A stretch of DNA of 64,000 nucleotides, from the NCBI RefSeq assembly GCF_902497555.1, contig NZ_CABVGP010000001.1, positions 2,646,501-2,710,500 on the forward strand, read 5' to 3'. Source of the DNA: Amycolatopsis camponoti. GTDB lineage: Bacteria; Actinomycetota; Actinomycetes; Mycobacteriales; Pseudonocardiaceae. Both the position numbers and the translations under genes were made by a program. The notes under the pieces were generated by a model. That model saw nothing but the letters and a program-made list of their open reading frames with translations, was not told where the DNA came from and made no database searches. Shown one piece after another: positions 55,146 to 63,770 of this stretch (position 1 is the stretch's first letter; each line of letters starts with the position of its first letter).

Positions 55146-55313
55146 TCGAATCCATTCGATGAGCCCTCGAATCGCAGCGAGGGTGTGGAATGCCGACGAC
55201 TATCGCACCCTGTTTCCCGGCGGTCAATGATCTTCCGGAAAAGGAACCCTCAAGGGGGAATGGGTCATCCTTTTATCGAATATTCGACAGCGGCCATCGT
55301 CGAATGGATTGTC
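55146..55313. promoter_or_regulatory. TCGAAT-type repeats upstream of GH12
   Basis: Within the 226-base gap upstream of GH12: TCGAATCCATTCGA (55146-55159), the perfect palindrome TCGAATATTCGA (55276-55287), and TCGAATGGATTGTCGA (about 55300), which repeats the first site in reverse orientation. AT content is raised for this genome. Possible operators; the binder is unknown. Confidence 0.5.
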
Positions 55314-55337
55314 GAACGCTTCGAAACAATGCGGCGT

Positions 55338-56228
55338 CTAATTCGGGCCATCGGTCCGGGCGGCGAGCACCCGGCGCACCTCGTCCGCGCCCAGCACCAC
55401 GGGGGAGCGCAGCGATCCGACCTCGCCGATCTCGATCTCGACCACGTCTCCCGGCCGCAGGCCCTGGTCGAGTCCCGGCACGACGGACGTGCCCGTCGAG
55501 AGCACGGCGCCGTCGGGGAAGTCGTTGTCCCGCCACAGGTACTCGACCAGTCCGGCCGGTTCGCGGTTCAGCTGCGCGGTACTGGCTTCGCCGGCGAACA
55601 CCTCGTGACCGTCGCGCAGGATGCGCATGCGGAGGTCGAGCGCCAGCGGGTCCGGCACCTCCCAGGCCGGCCGCACCCGCGCCGACACCGCGCACGACCC
55701 GGTGTAGATCTTGGCCTGCGGGAGGTACAACGGGTTCTCGCCTTCGATGCTGCGGGAGCTGACGTCGTCGACCACCACGTACCCGGCGATCTCCCCGGTA
55801 CCGGTCAGCAGCAGCCCGAGTTCCGGCTCCGGCACGTTGTTGGCGGAATCGGCGCGGACGGCGATCGGCTCGTCGTCGGTGACCACGCGCCACGCGGACG
55901 ACTTGAAGAACAGCTCCGGGCGTTCCGCCCGGTACACCCGTGCGTAGACGTCTTCGTCGGCGCTCTCCTCGCGGCGGGCTTCCTCGGAACGCAGGTAGGT
56001 CACCCCGGCGGCCCAGACCTCCATGCGCCCGTCCAGCGGCGGCAGCAGGCGGACGCCGTCCGTGGGCTCGGGCTCCCCGGCGGCGCCGGCCAGCTCGCGG
56101 ATCTCCGCCAGGGGACGGCGTAGGAGGTCACTCATCGACGCCACCGCGAGCGGCCGCAGCCCGTCGTCGGCGAGCAGGCCGATCCGGACGGTGCCGGTCC
56201 CGTCGGCGAATCGCACCAGGTGGCTCAT
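55338..56228 (-). CDS. Fumarylacetoacetate hydrolase-family enzyme, sugar-acid type possible
   Basis: 296 residues. FAH-fold marks: AAGVTYLRS, the EPELGLL metal-binding glutamates in NVPEPELG, VVVDDVSSRSIEG, LYLPQAKIY (Lys) and STGTSVVPG. The NVPEPE and DDVSSRSIEG forms differ from those of the FAH at 48380 and resemble members acting on 2,4-diketo-3-deoxy sugar acids, which suggests a sugar-acid pathway rather than aromatic breakdown. It is monocistronic, with a 14-bp palindrome just upstream of the start. The substrate is inference. Confidence 0.85.
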   Translation of the reverse strand: MSHLVRFADGTGTVRIGLLADDGLRPLAVASMSDLLRRPLAEIRELAGAAGEPEPTDGVRLLPPLDGRMEVWAAGVTYLRSEEARREESADEDVYARVYRAERPELFFKSSAWRVVTDDEPIAVRADSANNVPEPELGLLLTGTGEIAGYVVVDDVSSRSIEGENPLYLPQAKIYTGSCAVSARVRPAWEVPDPLALDLRMRILRDGHEVFAGEASTAQLNREPAGLVEYLWRDNDFPDGAVLSTGTSVVPGLDQGLRPGDVVEIEIGEVGSLRSPVVLGADEVRRVLAARTDGPN

Positions 56229-56241
56229 CCCGGACCTCCTT

Positions 56242-56255
56242 GTTCGGTACCGAAC
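56242..56255. promoter_or_regulatory. Palindrome GTTCGGTACCGAAC
   Basis: Perfect 14-bp inverted repeat beginning 14 bases upstream of the ATG of the FAH-family gene (-), in the short gap after the SDR gene end. Likely operator overlapping the promoter; the regulator is not identifiable in the window. Confidence 0.6.
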
Positions 56256-56311
56256 TTACGGAGTGCGGAGCGCGGCGGTCAACGACTGCCGGACAGGCGC
56301 GGCTCAGGCAG

Positions 56312-57676
56312 TCAGGCTTCGGCCGCACGGGCGATCGACCGGGCGAGCCACCCGAACACGAGGTCGTGTGCGGGCTTCTGGAGGTGCCAGTAGGCGTCGC
56401 CCCACCGGCCGGCGGGGGTGAACCGCACCCGCTGCCGCAGGCGGCTTCCGGAGCCGGCCGGTTCCGCGCGCAAGGTCAGCTCGGCGTCGCCGGGCAGGCG
56501 CATGTCGGCGGTCAGCACGAGTTCGCGGCGCGAGTCGTCCCGGCTCCGGACGGTCCAGAAGTCGATGACGTCGCCGGGGCCCGGTCGGTCCGGACGTCCG
56601 CGGTAGAGCCCCGCACCGCCCAGCGCTTGGTCGAGCAGGCCGCGCAGGGCCCACGCGGGCCCGGGCGGGAACCGGCCGCCGTCGCCGCCCAACCCGGTGA
56701 TCGCCCGCCACAGCCGCTCGGGGGTGGCCGCGGAAGATGCGGTGTCGACCTCTTCGTACGACCGTCCCGCCGGGGCGGCCGGCACCGGAGCGCCGAGGGC
56801 CGCGCGCAGGGCGTTGTCGAGACTGGTCGGCCCGGCGGGCGGCGGGGGCAGGACGGTCTCCGCCGGGACGTCGGCCGGGAGCAGGTCGTGGTCGAGCGAC
56901 GCGAACAGCCCGGCCGCGACGGCGGCCGGAACGGGCGAGGCCAGGCCGGCGATCCGGGCGGCGATCTCGTGCGACCACAACGGCGAAGGCAGCGTGACGG
57001 CGGCGGGCCGGCGCAGGACGCGGGCGCACCGCTGCACGAGGTCGTGGTAGCTGATCGTCTCCGGGCCGCTCACATCGAGCCGCCCCCGCAGCGGCGCGAG
57101 ACCGACGGCGGCCCGCAGGTAGTGGCGGACGTCGGCGAGCGCGACGGGGCGGCTCCGCCGGGCGGTCCACCGCGGCCGCGGCCGGATCGGCAGCCGGGCG
57201 GTCCGGGCCAGGAGCTCGACCCCGGCCGATCCGCGGCCGAGGATCATCGACGCCTGCACCGCGAGCGCCGGGACGGCCTCGCCGAGCAGGATGTCGGCCA
57301 CTTCGGACCGCGACGCCAGGTGCGGCGACGTGGCCGTCACCGGCCGCGGCCCGCCGAGGTAGACGATCTGCCGGACCCCGCTCCCGGCGGCCGCGACCCC
57401 GAGCCGTCCGGCGATGACGCGGTCCCGCTCGGCGAAGTCGGCCCGCGCCAACGAGTGGACGAGGTGGAAGACCACGTCCGCGCCGGCGACCGCGGTCTCG
57501 AGCGCTCGCGGATCCGCGGCATCCCCGAGCGTCACCTCGACGCGCTCGGGAAGGCGGTGCTCGGCGGAGCGGGACAGAGCACGGACGGAGTGCCCGGCGG
57601 CGAGGAGGTCGGAGACGAGCGCGCGGCCGACGAATCCGGTTGCTCCGAGCACGGTGCAGCGCATGGGGGTGGTCAT
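56312..57676 (-). CDS. NAD(P)-binding SDR-like protein with DUF2867 domain
   Basis: 454 residues from ATG 57676. The Rossmann start TVLGATGFVGRALVSDLLAAG and VVFHLVHSLA place the N-terminal 290 residues with extended SDR/NmrA-like proteins; the catalytic YxxxK is not evident. The C-terminal 150 residues (RSYEEVDTASSAATPERLW, VIDFWTVRSRD, YWHLQKPAHDLVFGWLAR) form a DUF2867-type ligand domain. Role unknown; such fusions often accompany membrane or lipid-glycan genes. The start overlaps a remnant ORF generated by a local duplication, and GT4 lies just upstream. Confidence 0.82.
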   Translation of the reverse strand: MTTPMRCTVLGATGFVGRALVSDLLAAGHSVRALSRSAEHRLPERVEVTLGDAADPRALETAVAGADVVFHLVHSLARADFAERDRVIAGRLGVAAAGSGVRQIVYLGGPRPVTATSPHLASRSEVADILLGEAVPALAVQASMILGRGSAGVELLARTARLPIRPRPRWTARRSRPVALADVRHYLRAAVGLAPLRGRLDVSGPETISYHDLVQRCARVLRRPAAVTLPSPLWSHEIAARIAGLASPVPAAVAAGLFASLDHDLLPADVPAETVLPPPPAGPTSLDNALRAALGAPVPAAPAGRSYEEVDTASSAATPERLWRAITGLGGDGGRFPPGPAWALRGLLDQALGGAGLYRGRPDRPGPGDVIDFWTVRSRDDSRRELVLTADMRLPGDAELTLRAEPAGSGSRLRQRVRFTPAGRWGDAYWHLQKPAHDLVFGWLARSIARAAEA

Positions 57677-57819
57677 CGTGGATCCGTGTTCGGCGGTGGG
57701 GGGCTTTCGAACAGGTTCGCGGTCGCCGGTCGTGCGGTGGTGCGCTGTTCGGCGGCGGCGAGTGTGCGGCCGATGAATCCGGTCACTCCCGGGACGGTGC
57801 ACCGCGCTGAGGCGGTCAT
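57673..57819 (-). pseudogene. Remnant 48-codon ORF from tandem duplication of the GT4/SDR junction
   Basis: ATG 57819 overlaps the GT4 stop (ATGA) and its TGA overlaps the SDR ATG (ATGA). The first 25 codons (ASARCTVPGVTGFIGR) copy the SDR N terminus (PMRCTVLGATGFVGR). The last 23 (RPATANLFESPPPPNTDPR) copy the GT4 C terminus (RPATANLLEGPPSPNADPR). It is thus an old duplicated unit of 143 bp, now diverged, that keeps the original stop-start overlap at both ends. Probably not functional as a protein but may preserve coupling. Confidence 0.8.
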
Positions 57820-59912
57820 CGTGGATCCGCGTTCGGCGACGGGGGGCCTTCGAGCAGGTTGGCGGTCGCCGGTCGTGCGGTGGTGCCGGCGGTGCGCTGG
57901 TAGACGGCGGCGAAGCGGCCGGCGACCTCGTGGATGCCGAACCGCCGCGCGACGGTGTCTCGACCGGCGGCCGCGACCGCCCGGGCCCGGACCGGGTCGT
58001 CGGCCGCGCCGCGGACGAACGCCGTCAGCGCGTCTCCGAAGGCGGCGAGGCTCGATGTGTCGGCGAGCAGGCCGTTGCGGCCGTGGTCGATGTAGTGGCC
58101 GAGCCCGCCGCGGCGGGGGCCGAGGACCAGCAGGCCCGCGTCCATGGCCTCCAGCACCGCGATGCCGAACTCTTCCTTGCGGCTGGGGCAGACGTAGAGG
58201 TGCGGAGTCGGCGCGGGCAGGCGGCGGCTCAGGCCGTGCTCCAGCGAACGGACGTCTTCGTTGCTCACGGCGGCCAGTACGGCGAGGCGGCCGGCCGCGG
58301 CCGGGTACCGGCTCGCCAGTTCCCGGATGCGGCCGAGGATCCGTGCTTCGTCGTCGTTCGGGTCGGTGGTGTCGCCGCCGACGAGCACGAGCGCGGTGTG
58401 CCGGTACAGACCCCGGCTCAGCCAGGCTTCGACGAGCAGGTCCTGCTGCTTGACCGGGTGCAGCCGGCCCACGGACAGCACGACCGGCAGGCCGCGGGCC
58501 TCGGGAACGAGCCGGGGCAACCCGGAACCGGCGGCGAACAACGAGTCGATCAGCTGCTCCTGCCGGACCTCGGCCGCGGCCACGGGCGAGACCACCGGGA
58601 TGCCCTCGGCCACGGACTCCGGCTCCGGGCGCTCGCGCAGCCGGGGGAAGTACGCGGCGAGCTCCCCGTCCGGTCGGCCGGGCAGGCCGAGCAGGGTGTC
58701 GGCGGCCGCCACCAGCCGGTCGGCGGTGTACATCCGGTGCAGGTCGAAGCGGGCGGCCTGCCGGTCTCCCGGCCGGCCGGCCCGGTGCCGCTCGGCCAGC
58801 GAGCGGTGCGGGTCGGCGGTGAGGGTGAACACGGTCCGCGCGCCCATCGCCCGGGCCGCGTCCGCGACGGCGGCGGATCCGTCGTCGGAATAGCGCACGT
58901 GGACGACGTCCGGGGTGCGGTCCGCGAGCCACAGCAGGTGCCGGGCCAGGAACCCGATGGCCGGGCGGTGCCGGGCGAGCGCGGCCTGCGGCGGCGGGCC
59001 GGGGGAGTCGACGGGCAGCCGCAGCACCAGGTGCCCGTCGTCGCCGGCTTCCGCCAGCGTGTCCCGGTCGCGGAGCAGGTCCCGTCCGGCCAAGGTCAGC
59101 GTCACGACCCGCGCGATGCCGGCGTGGCGTGGCAAGGCGGTGCCGAGGTGCCGCGCCAGGACCGTGAGGCCGCCGCTGGCGCCGGCGCCGGGCTGGTCGA
59201 AGGAGCCCAGCAGCATCGACTGCGCCACGGTCAGCCCGCGCCGGTCCGCCGCCGGGACCGTCCACAAGGGACTTTCGAAGCCCTGTCCCGACTGCCGGGC
59301 CAAGCACACCGCGGACAGGGCGCGTTCGTAGGGATCCGCGGCGCGGATGTGGGCGGCGGCCAGGATTTCGGTCGCCGCCGGCGCTTCGTCGAGCTGGGAC
59401 AGGTAACGCCACAGGGCGTGCCGGTACCGGCGATCACCCGGGCCGGCGTCGGCCGCGGCGCTCACCGGCAGGCAGTGCAGGCCGTGCCGTTCCGCCAGAT
59501 CGAGCAGGAGCGCGCCGCGCCGAGGGGGCGCGACGGCGAACGCGGTGCCGATCGCCGCGGCCGCGGCCGCCTTGCCGTGCGCGGCGACCGCGTCGGCGAA
59601 GAGGTCGAGGGCGACCGATCCGGCCAGGTCGTCGAGCGCGGCGTCCCCGGTTTCCGGGACCGCCACGAGGACCTCGCCGGGGCCGGGCGTGCCGGTTCGG
59701 CGGGTGAGGGCGCGCAGCGCGGCCACCGCACCGTCGGGATCGGTCCCGTCCGGGACGGCGCCGGCGTACTCGACCAGCGCGGGTCCGGCGAAGCCGGGGT
59801 GGAGGGCCCGGCGGACCGCGTCGGCCCGGTCCGGGCCGGCTCCGGGGGTCAACGTCCGGAGGACCGCCACCGGGTCGGCGACGGCGGTGGTCCGGGTGTC
59901 CTGACTGATCAC
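57816..59912 (-). CDS. GT4-type glycosyltransferase with long N-terminal extension
   Basis: 698 residues; GTG 59912 with GGAG about seven bases upstream. About 220 helical residues of unknown role precede the GT-B fold: GASGGLTVLARHLG starts the acceptor domain, LSVGRLHPVKQQDLL and PSRKEEFGIAVLEAM (the EX7E pair) the donor domain. Family 4 enzymes retain configuration and use nucleotide sugars; the overall length and layout recall sucrose-phosphate-synthase-like members. Divergent from the GT1 gene at 59970 with a 57-base gap. The tail TARPATANLLEGPP is duplicated downstream. Confidence 0.87.
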   Translation of the reverse strand: MISQDTRTTAVADPVAVLRTLTPGAGPDRADAVRRALHPGFAGPALVEYAGAVPDGTDPDGAVAALRALTRRTGTPGPGEVLVAVPETGDAALDDLAGSVALDLFADAVAAHGKAAAAAAIGTAFAVAPPRRGALLLDLAERHGLHCLPVSAAADAGPGDRRYRHALWRYLSQLDEAPAATEILAAAHIRAADPYERALSAVCLARQSGQGFESPLWTVPAADRRGLTVAQSMLLGSFDQPGAGASGGLTVLARHLGTALPRHAGIARVVTLTLAGRDLLRDRDTLAEAGDDGHLVLRLPVDSPGPPPQAALARHRPAIGFLARHLLWLADRTPDVVHVRYSDDGSAAVADAARAMGARTVFTLTADPHRSLAERHRAGRPGDRQAARFDLHRMYTADRLVAAADTLLGLPGRPDGELAAYFPRLRERPEPESVAEGIPVVSPVAAAEVRQEQLIDSLFAAGSGLPRLVPEARGLPVVLSVGRLHPVKQQDLLVEAWLSRGLYRHTALVLVGGDTTDPNDDEARILGRIRELASRYPAAAGRLAVLAAVSNEDVRSLEHGLSRRLPAPTPHLYVCPSRKEEFGIAVLEAMDAGLLVLGPRRGGLGHYIDHGRNGLLADTSSLAAFGDALTAFVRGAADDPVRARAVAAAGRDTVARRFGIHEVAGRFAAVYQRTAGTTARPATANLLEGPPSPNADPR

Positions 59913-59969
59913 TGCGCTGCTCCGGGGGTCGGGCCGTAGGGTCGGCGGGGGAGAGGGAGGTGGCCGGGG

Positions 59970-61340
59970 ATGACGGCATCGCGGATCGTGGTGGTGAGCC
60001 CGCCGTTCGCGTCACACGCGCGTCCACTCGCGACGGTGGGGGCGGCGCTCGCGGCCGAAGGCGCGGAGGTGACTTTCGCTTGTGCACCGGCGTTCGCGGG
60101 CTTGGCCGCCGAGCTGGGACTGCCGTTCGCGGAGCTGGCGTTCGGTGACAACGCGAACACGGGTATCGCCGAACGCACCCGCCAGGAGGCCGACGGGGAG
60201 CGGCGGCTGGCCGAGTTCCTCGAAGCCACCCGCGCCGGCGCGGTGCCCGCCCTGCTGGCCCAGGCCCGGCACCGGCGGGCCGACATGCTGCCCGACCCCG
60301 ACAGCGTGTTCGCCTCGGTCCGTTCCCTCGACGAGCGGCTGCGGCCGGACTGGTACCTGGTCGACCAGCTCGCCTACGCCGTCACCCTGGCGGTGTACGC
60401 CCTCGGCCGCCGCTGGGCGGCCTTCTGCCCGGGCCATCCCAGCTACGTCCTCGAAGGCGCCGGCCGCTTCTTCGGGCTGCCGCCGTACTGGCCGCGCTCG
60501 ATCCGGCCCGCCGACGGCGAACTGGACCGCTTGCGCAGCGAAGCCGAGGCGAACGACCGGACGTTCACCGGGCTGTTCGCGGATTTCCTCGCCGGACGCG
60601 CTCCGGACCGGCAGGTGCCGCGGAGCGCCTTCGGGCTGACCTCGCCGGAAGCGGTGCTGTTCAACTACCCGGAACTGCCCTGGCTGCCGGACCTTCCGGC
60701 CGGGCCCGCCCGGATCTTCGCCGGGCACTGCAGCGACGTCGGGACGGCGGTCCTGCGCGGCGGCTGGGACGAGCGGGTCGGCGAGCTGACCTCCGGTGGC
60801 CGGCGACGGCTCGTCCTCGTGTCGTTCGGGACCTTCCTGTCCGCCCGGGACGACGTCCTGGGCACCGTGGTCAGGGGACTGCTCGAACTGCCCGAGGTGT
60901 CGGTGCTGGTGGCCGCGGGCGATCGCGCGGCCGGTCTTCGGGCGGCGTTCGCCGGAGAGCGGTGGGTCGACGTCGCCGACCAGGTGCCGCAGCGGGCCTT
61001 GCTGCCGCGCGTGGCCGCGGTGGTGCACCACGGTGGCAACAACTCCTTCACCGAGTGCCTGGCCGCGGGGGTGCCCGCGGTGGCCCTGCCGTTCTCCAGC
61101 GACCAGTTCGCGGTGGCCCACGACCTCGAGCGCATCCCGGCCGGCCGGGTGCTGGATCCCCAGCGCGTCACTCCCGGCGCGGTGGCCCGGGTCGCGGGTC
61201 ACGCCGTGGCGGAGGCTCATGAGGCACGGGAAGCCGGGTATCGGCTCGTGACCGGCCGGGGGCCACGCCACGCCGCGCGCGCATTGTTGTCGGCCATGCG
61301 ACGACCTCCGATCACCGATGCAGAGACGATGCGAATCTAA
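59970..61340 (+). CDS. MGT-type glycosyltransferase, GT1
   Basis: 456 residues; ATG 59970 after GGGAGG. N-terminal acceptor domain with PPFASHARPLATVGAALA; the C-terminal donor domain has LVSFGTFLSAR, VDVADQVPQRALLPRVAAV and VVHHGGNNSFTECLAAGVP, the nucleotide-sugar signature (HHGG, then Pro-Phe-Ser-Ser-Asp-Gln). Inverting transfer of a sugar from a UDP/NDP donor to a small molecule, lipid or natural product. There is no polyketide or peptide synthetase nearby to name an acceptor. A hairpin terminator follows. Confidence 0.9.
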   Translation: MTASRIVVVSPPFASHARPLATVGAALAAEGAEVTFACAPAFAGLAAELGLPFAELAFGDNANTGIAERTRQEADGERRLAEFLEATRAGAVPALLAQARHRRADMLPDPDSVFASVRSLDERLRPDWYLVDQLAYAVTLAVYALGRRWAAFCPGHPSYVLEGAGRFFGLPPYWPRSIRPADGELDRLRSEAEANDRTFTGLFADFLAGRAPDRQVPRSAFGLTSPEAVLFNYPELPWLPDLPAGPARIFAGHCSDVGTAVLRGGWDERVGELTSGGRRRLVLVSFGTFLSARDDVLGTVVRGLLELPEVSVLVAAGDRAAGLRAAFAGERWVDVADQVPQRALLPRVAAVVHHGGNNSFTECLAAGVPAVALPFSSDQFAVAHDLERIPAGRVLDPQRVTPGAVARVAGHAVAEAHEAREAGYRLVTGRGPRHAARALLSAMRRPPITDAETMRI

Positions 61341-61351
61341 AGCCACGGAGT

Positions 61352-61380
61352 CTTCGGTGCCGCACAAGACGGCACCGAAG
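61352..61380. terminator. Hairpin terminator after the GT1 gene
   Basis: Perfect 11-bp stem CTTCGGTGCCG/CGGCACCGAAG (61352-61362, 61370-61380) with a 7-base loop, starting 12 bases after the stop. Confidence 0.8.
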
Positions 61381-61545
61381 GTGCCCACCTCGACCGGCCC
61401 GCGCGACCGAGAACAGTGCACCTTGCCGCAAATATGCAGGTAGAGTGGCTCTCGTGCCGAAGGTGGCGCCCTGAGCACGTGTGACAAGAAGTCGACCGAT
61501 TGCATCGCAGTTGAATCGAAAGTGTCCGAGGAGCGGAGGAAGCCG

Positions 61546-62409
61546 ATGGCCGTGACGCCGTCCGTGGTGGCCGCCATCCGGGAGCGGGCTCGCGACGCCC
61601 TCTTCGCGCGGGTCGCGGGCCCCGAGGGTCCCCGGAACCGGGCTCGCATCCACGAAACGCCCGGTCCCCGGTGGTTCCTCCCGGACAGCGCGATCCACCG
61701 CGTGCACGGCGACACGGCGATGTTCGTCGGTGGCCTGCGCGCGTTGCTGCTGCAGTCGTTGCACCCGCTGGCGATGGCGGCGGTGGCCGCGCACTCCGGC
61801 TACCGGGGTGATCCCTGGGGCCGGCTGCAGCGCACCAGCACGTTCCTCGCGACGACGACCTTCGGCGTGGCCGACGACGCCGAGCGGGCGGTTTCGACCG
61901 TGCGCGCGGTGCACCGCCGGGTCCGCGGGGTCGCCCCGGACGGGCGGCCGTACCGTGCGGACGACCCGCGCCTGCTCACGTGGGTGCACATCGCCGAGGT
62001 CGACAGCTTCCTGCGCGCCCACCAGCGGTACGGCGCCCACCCGCTGGACGACGCGGGGTGCGATCGGTACGTCGCCGAGACCGCGGTCGTCGCCCGCAAG
62101 CTCGGCGTGCCCGGCCCGCCGGTCACCGTGGCCGCACTCGAAGAAGCGCTCGCGACGTACCGGCCGGAGCTCCACGGCACTCGCGACGCCCGGCTGGCGG
62201 CTCGCTTCCTGCTGGTCACCCCGCCGGTTCCGTGGGCGGCGAAGCCTCCTTACGCGGCGTTGGCGGCGTCGGCGGCCGCGATGCTGCCCGGCTGGGCGCG
62301 GCCGGAACTGCGGTTGCCGCACCTGCCGGTGGCCGAGTCCACCCTCGTCCGCGTCGCCGGTCTGAGCGTCGTCAAGGCGGCTCGCTGGGTGATGACCGCA
62401 CCCGGGTGA
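61546..62409 (+). CDS. MpaB/DUF2236-family oxygenase
   Basis: 287 residues from ATG 61546 with GGAGG eight bases upstream; an upstream GTG at 61522 lacks a site. Family marks: WFLPDSAIHRVHGDTAMFVGGLRALLLQ near 40-70, HPLAMAAVAAHSGYRGDPWGRL, and the LTWVHIAEVDSFLRAHQRYG motif, whose histidines are haem-ligand candidates. The family includes latex-clearing protein Lcp and MpaB-type oxygenases; actinobacteria carry many of unknown substrate. No signal peptide. Stands alone, with a terminator eight bases downstream of the TGA. Confidence 0.87.
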   Translation: MAVTPSVVAAIRERARDALFARVAGPEGPRNRARIHETPGPRWFLPDSAIHRVHGDTAMFVGGLRALLLQSLHPLAMAAVAAHSGYRGDPWGRLQRTSTFLATTTFGVADDAERAVSTVRAVHRRVRGVAPDGRPYRADDPRLLTWVHIAEVDSFLRAHQRYGAHPLDDAGCDRYVAETAVVARKLGVPGPPVTVAALEEALATYRPELHGTRDARLAARFLLVTPPVPWAAKPPYAALAASAAAMLPGWARPELRLPHLPVAESTLVRVAGLSVVKAARWVMTAPG

Positions 62410-62715
62410 TTTTCGCCATGCGGCGCGAAAACGCGCTAATGGCGAACGTGTCCAACGGAAAATACTGCACGGTCACAATGATTCCGATTTGGAATTGATG
62501 TATTTTGATCGGCGTACCAAGCGTTGCTCCGATTGTCTGTTGACAGCACTTTCGAGAATGCCGACACTGTTTCACGGCAGCGGTTTCCGCTGCCTTCGAG
62601 GGGTTGCCTGATTCGCCGATCCCGGGGAGATCGGCCGTCATCCGATGTTTTCGCACGCTCGGCGCCGTGGTTGCCACGCGCCGGTTTCGTGCAATTCCTG
62701 TTCGAGGGAGGAACC
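62410..62715. other. 306-base intergenic region, AT-richer than average
   Basis: Holds the terminator at 62412-62446 and the promoter region of the protease. TTGACA at 62540-62545 is a good -35 box; 17 bases on, GACACT is only a weak -10 match. The segment 62450-62600 has unusually many A/T runs for this genome. No ORF with matching codon use. Confidence 0.5.
62412..62446. terminator. Hairpin terminator after the MpaB gene
   Basis: Outer stem TTCGCCAT/ATGGCGAA (62412-62419, 62439-62446) and inner stem GCGCG/CGCGC around an AAAA loop; starts two bases after the stop codon. Confidence 0.8.
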
Positions 62716-63693
62716 ATGAGAATTCGTGCTTCGCGGTTGAAGACCCTGCTGGTGTCGGCCGGTCTTGTGGCCGGCGCCGCGCTGGTCTCCGCACCGCTCG
62801 CGTCCGCGGCGTCGCCGGACGGTGTAGTGCAGTCTCCGCAGGTCGGCCAGTTCGCTCAGGGACAGCTCGAGAAGTTCTGGACGCCGGAGCGGCTGCGGAG
62901 TGCCCGACCGGTCGCCCAGGACGCGCCGAAGGCCGCCGCGGTACCTCAGGTCGCTTCGCCGGTGCTGACGCCCGGCGGTGACCAGTTCGGCAACGCGCAG
63001 GCCGCACGGCCCTACACATCGGACTTCAACACGCGGGTGACCGGCAAGGTCTTCTTCTTCAACCCGCGGGACGGCCTGACCTACGTGTGCTCCGGCTCGG
63101 TGATCAACTCCACCGGGAAGAGCGTGGTCGCCACCGCGGCGCACTGCGTGTTCCAGGGCGGGGCCGGCCAGTCGGTGTGGAGCCAGAACTTCATCTTCAT
63201 CCCGTCCTACGACAACAACAGCCGCCCGCTGGGCACGTGGAGCGCGGCGACGTTCTGGATCCCGACGACGTACTTCAACCACGGCAATGACGGTGTCACC
63301 CACGAAGACGACGTCGCGACCGTGGCGATCGCCGCCCAGGGTGCCTCGAAGATCACCAACGTGGTCGGCGGCCTCGGCTGGGTGTCGAACAACTCCGGCA
63401 CGATCAACGGCTTCGACACCCACGGGTACCCGCAGGAGCTGTACGGCGGCCAGAACCAGCTGCGCTGCCTCGGCAACGGCCGGAACGCCGGCGGTTTCAA
63501 CGGCGACACCTACTTGTTCACGAACAACTGCGTCGCGTTCGGCGGCTGGAGCGGTGGCCCGGTGATCAACGGCAGCAACCAGCTGCTCGGCGTCACCTCC
63601 GGCAGTGACCGGTCCACCAACTCGTTCTACGCGCGTACCGCGTCGAACACGTGGGTCCCGGTGCTCAACGCCGCCCAGGCGGCCGGGTTCTAG
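62716..63693 (+). CDS. Secreted trypsin-like serine protease
   Basis: 325 residues; GGGAGG six bases before ATG 62716. Signal peptide about 1-32, then a pro-region of about 70 residues (QVGQFAQGQLEKFWTPERL). Chymotrypsin-fold triad: H143 in ATAAHC, D199 in HEDDVA and S279 in GGWSGGP; the oxyanion glycines are intact. Cys pairs in TYVCSG/AAHC and RCLGN/NNCVAF suit an extracellular enzyme. Likely secreted as a zymogen for protein nutrition. Ends at a strong hairpin facing a converging gene. Confidence 0.9.
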   Translation: MRIRASRLKTLLVSAGLVAGAALVSAPLASAASPDGVVQSPQVGQFAQGQLEKFWTPERLRSARPVAQDAPKAAAVPQVASPVLTPGGDQFGNAQAARPYTSDFNTRVTGKVFFFNPRDGLTYVCSGSVINSTGKSVVATAAHCVFQGGAGQSVWSQNFIFIPSYDNNSRPLGTWSAATFWIPTTYFNHGNDGVTHEDDVATVAIAAQGASKITNVVGGLGWVSNNSGTINGFDTHGYPQELYGGQNQLRCLGNGRNAGGFNGDTYLFTNNCVAFGGWSGGPVINGSNQLLGVTSGSDRSTNSFYARTASNTWVPVLNAAQAAGF

Positions 63694-63719
63694 GACGGCC
63701 GGAGCAAGCGTCCGACCAT

Positions 63720-63747
63720 CGCCCGCCGGAACCACTTCCGGCGGGCG
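63720..63747. terminator. Bidirectional hairpin terminator
   Basis: Perfect 12-bp stem CGCCCGCCGGAA/TTCCGGCGGGCG with a 4-base loop, between the protease (+, ends 63693) and the converging HATPase gene (-, ends 63771). Confidence 0.85.
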
Positions 63748-63770
63748 CGCCGCCGGTTCCGGAGCCCGGT

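Noticed and set aside
56312..61340. Secondary-metabolite cluster based on the two glycosyltransferases
   Set aside because: No polyketide, peptide or terpene synthase and no deoxysugar biosynthesis genes lie nearby, so the acceptor cannot be inferred.
62540..62568. Consensus sigma-70 promoter for the protease
   Set aside because: The -35 TTGACA is good but the -10 (GACACT) matches at only three positions, so I kept it as a note rather than a separate feature.
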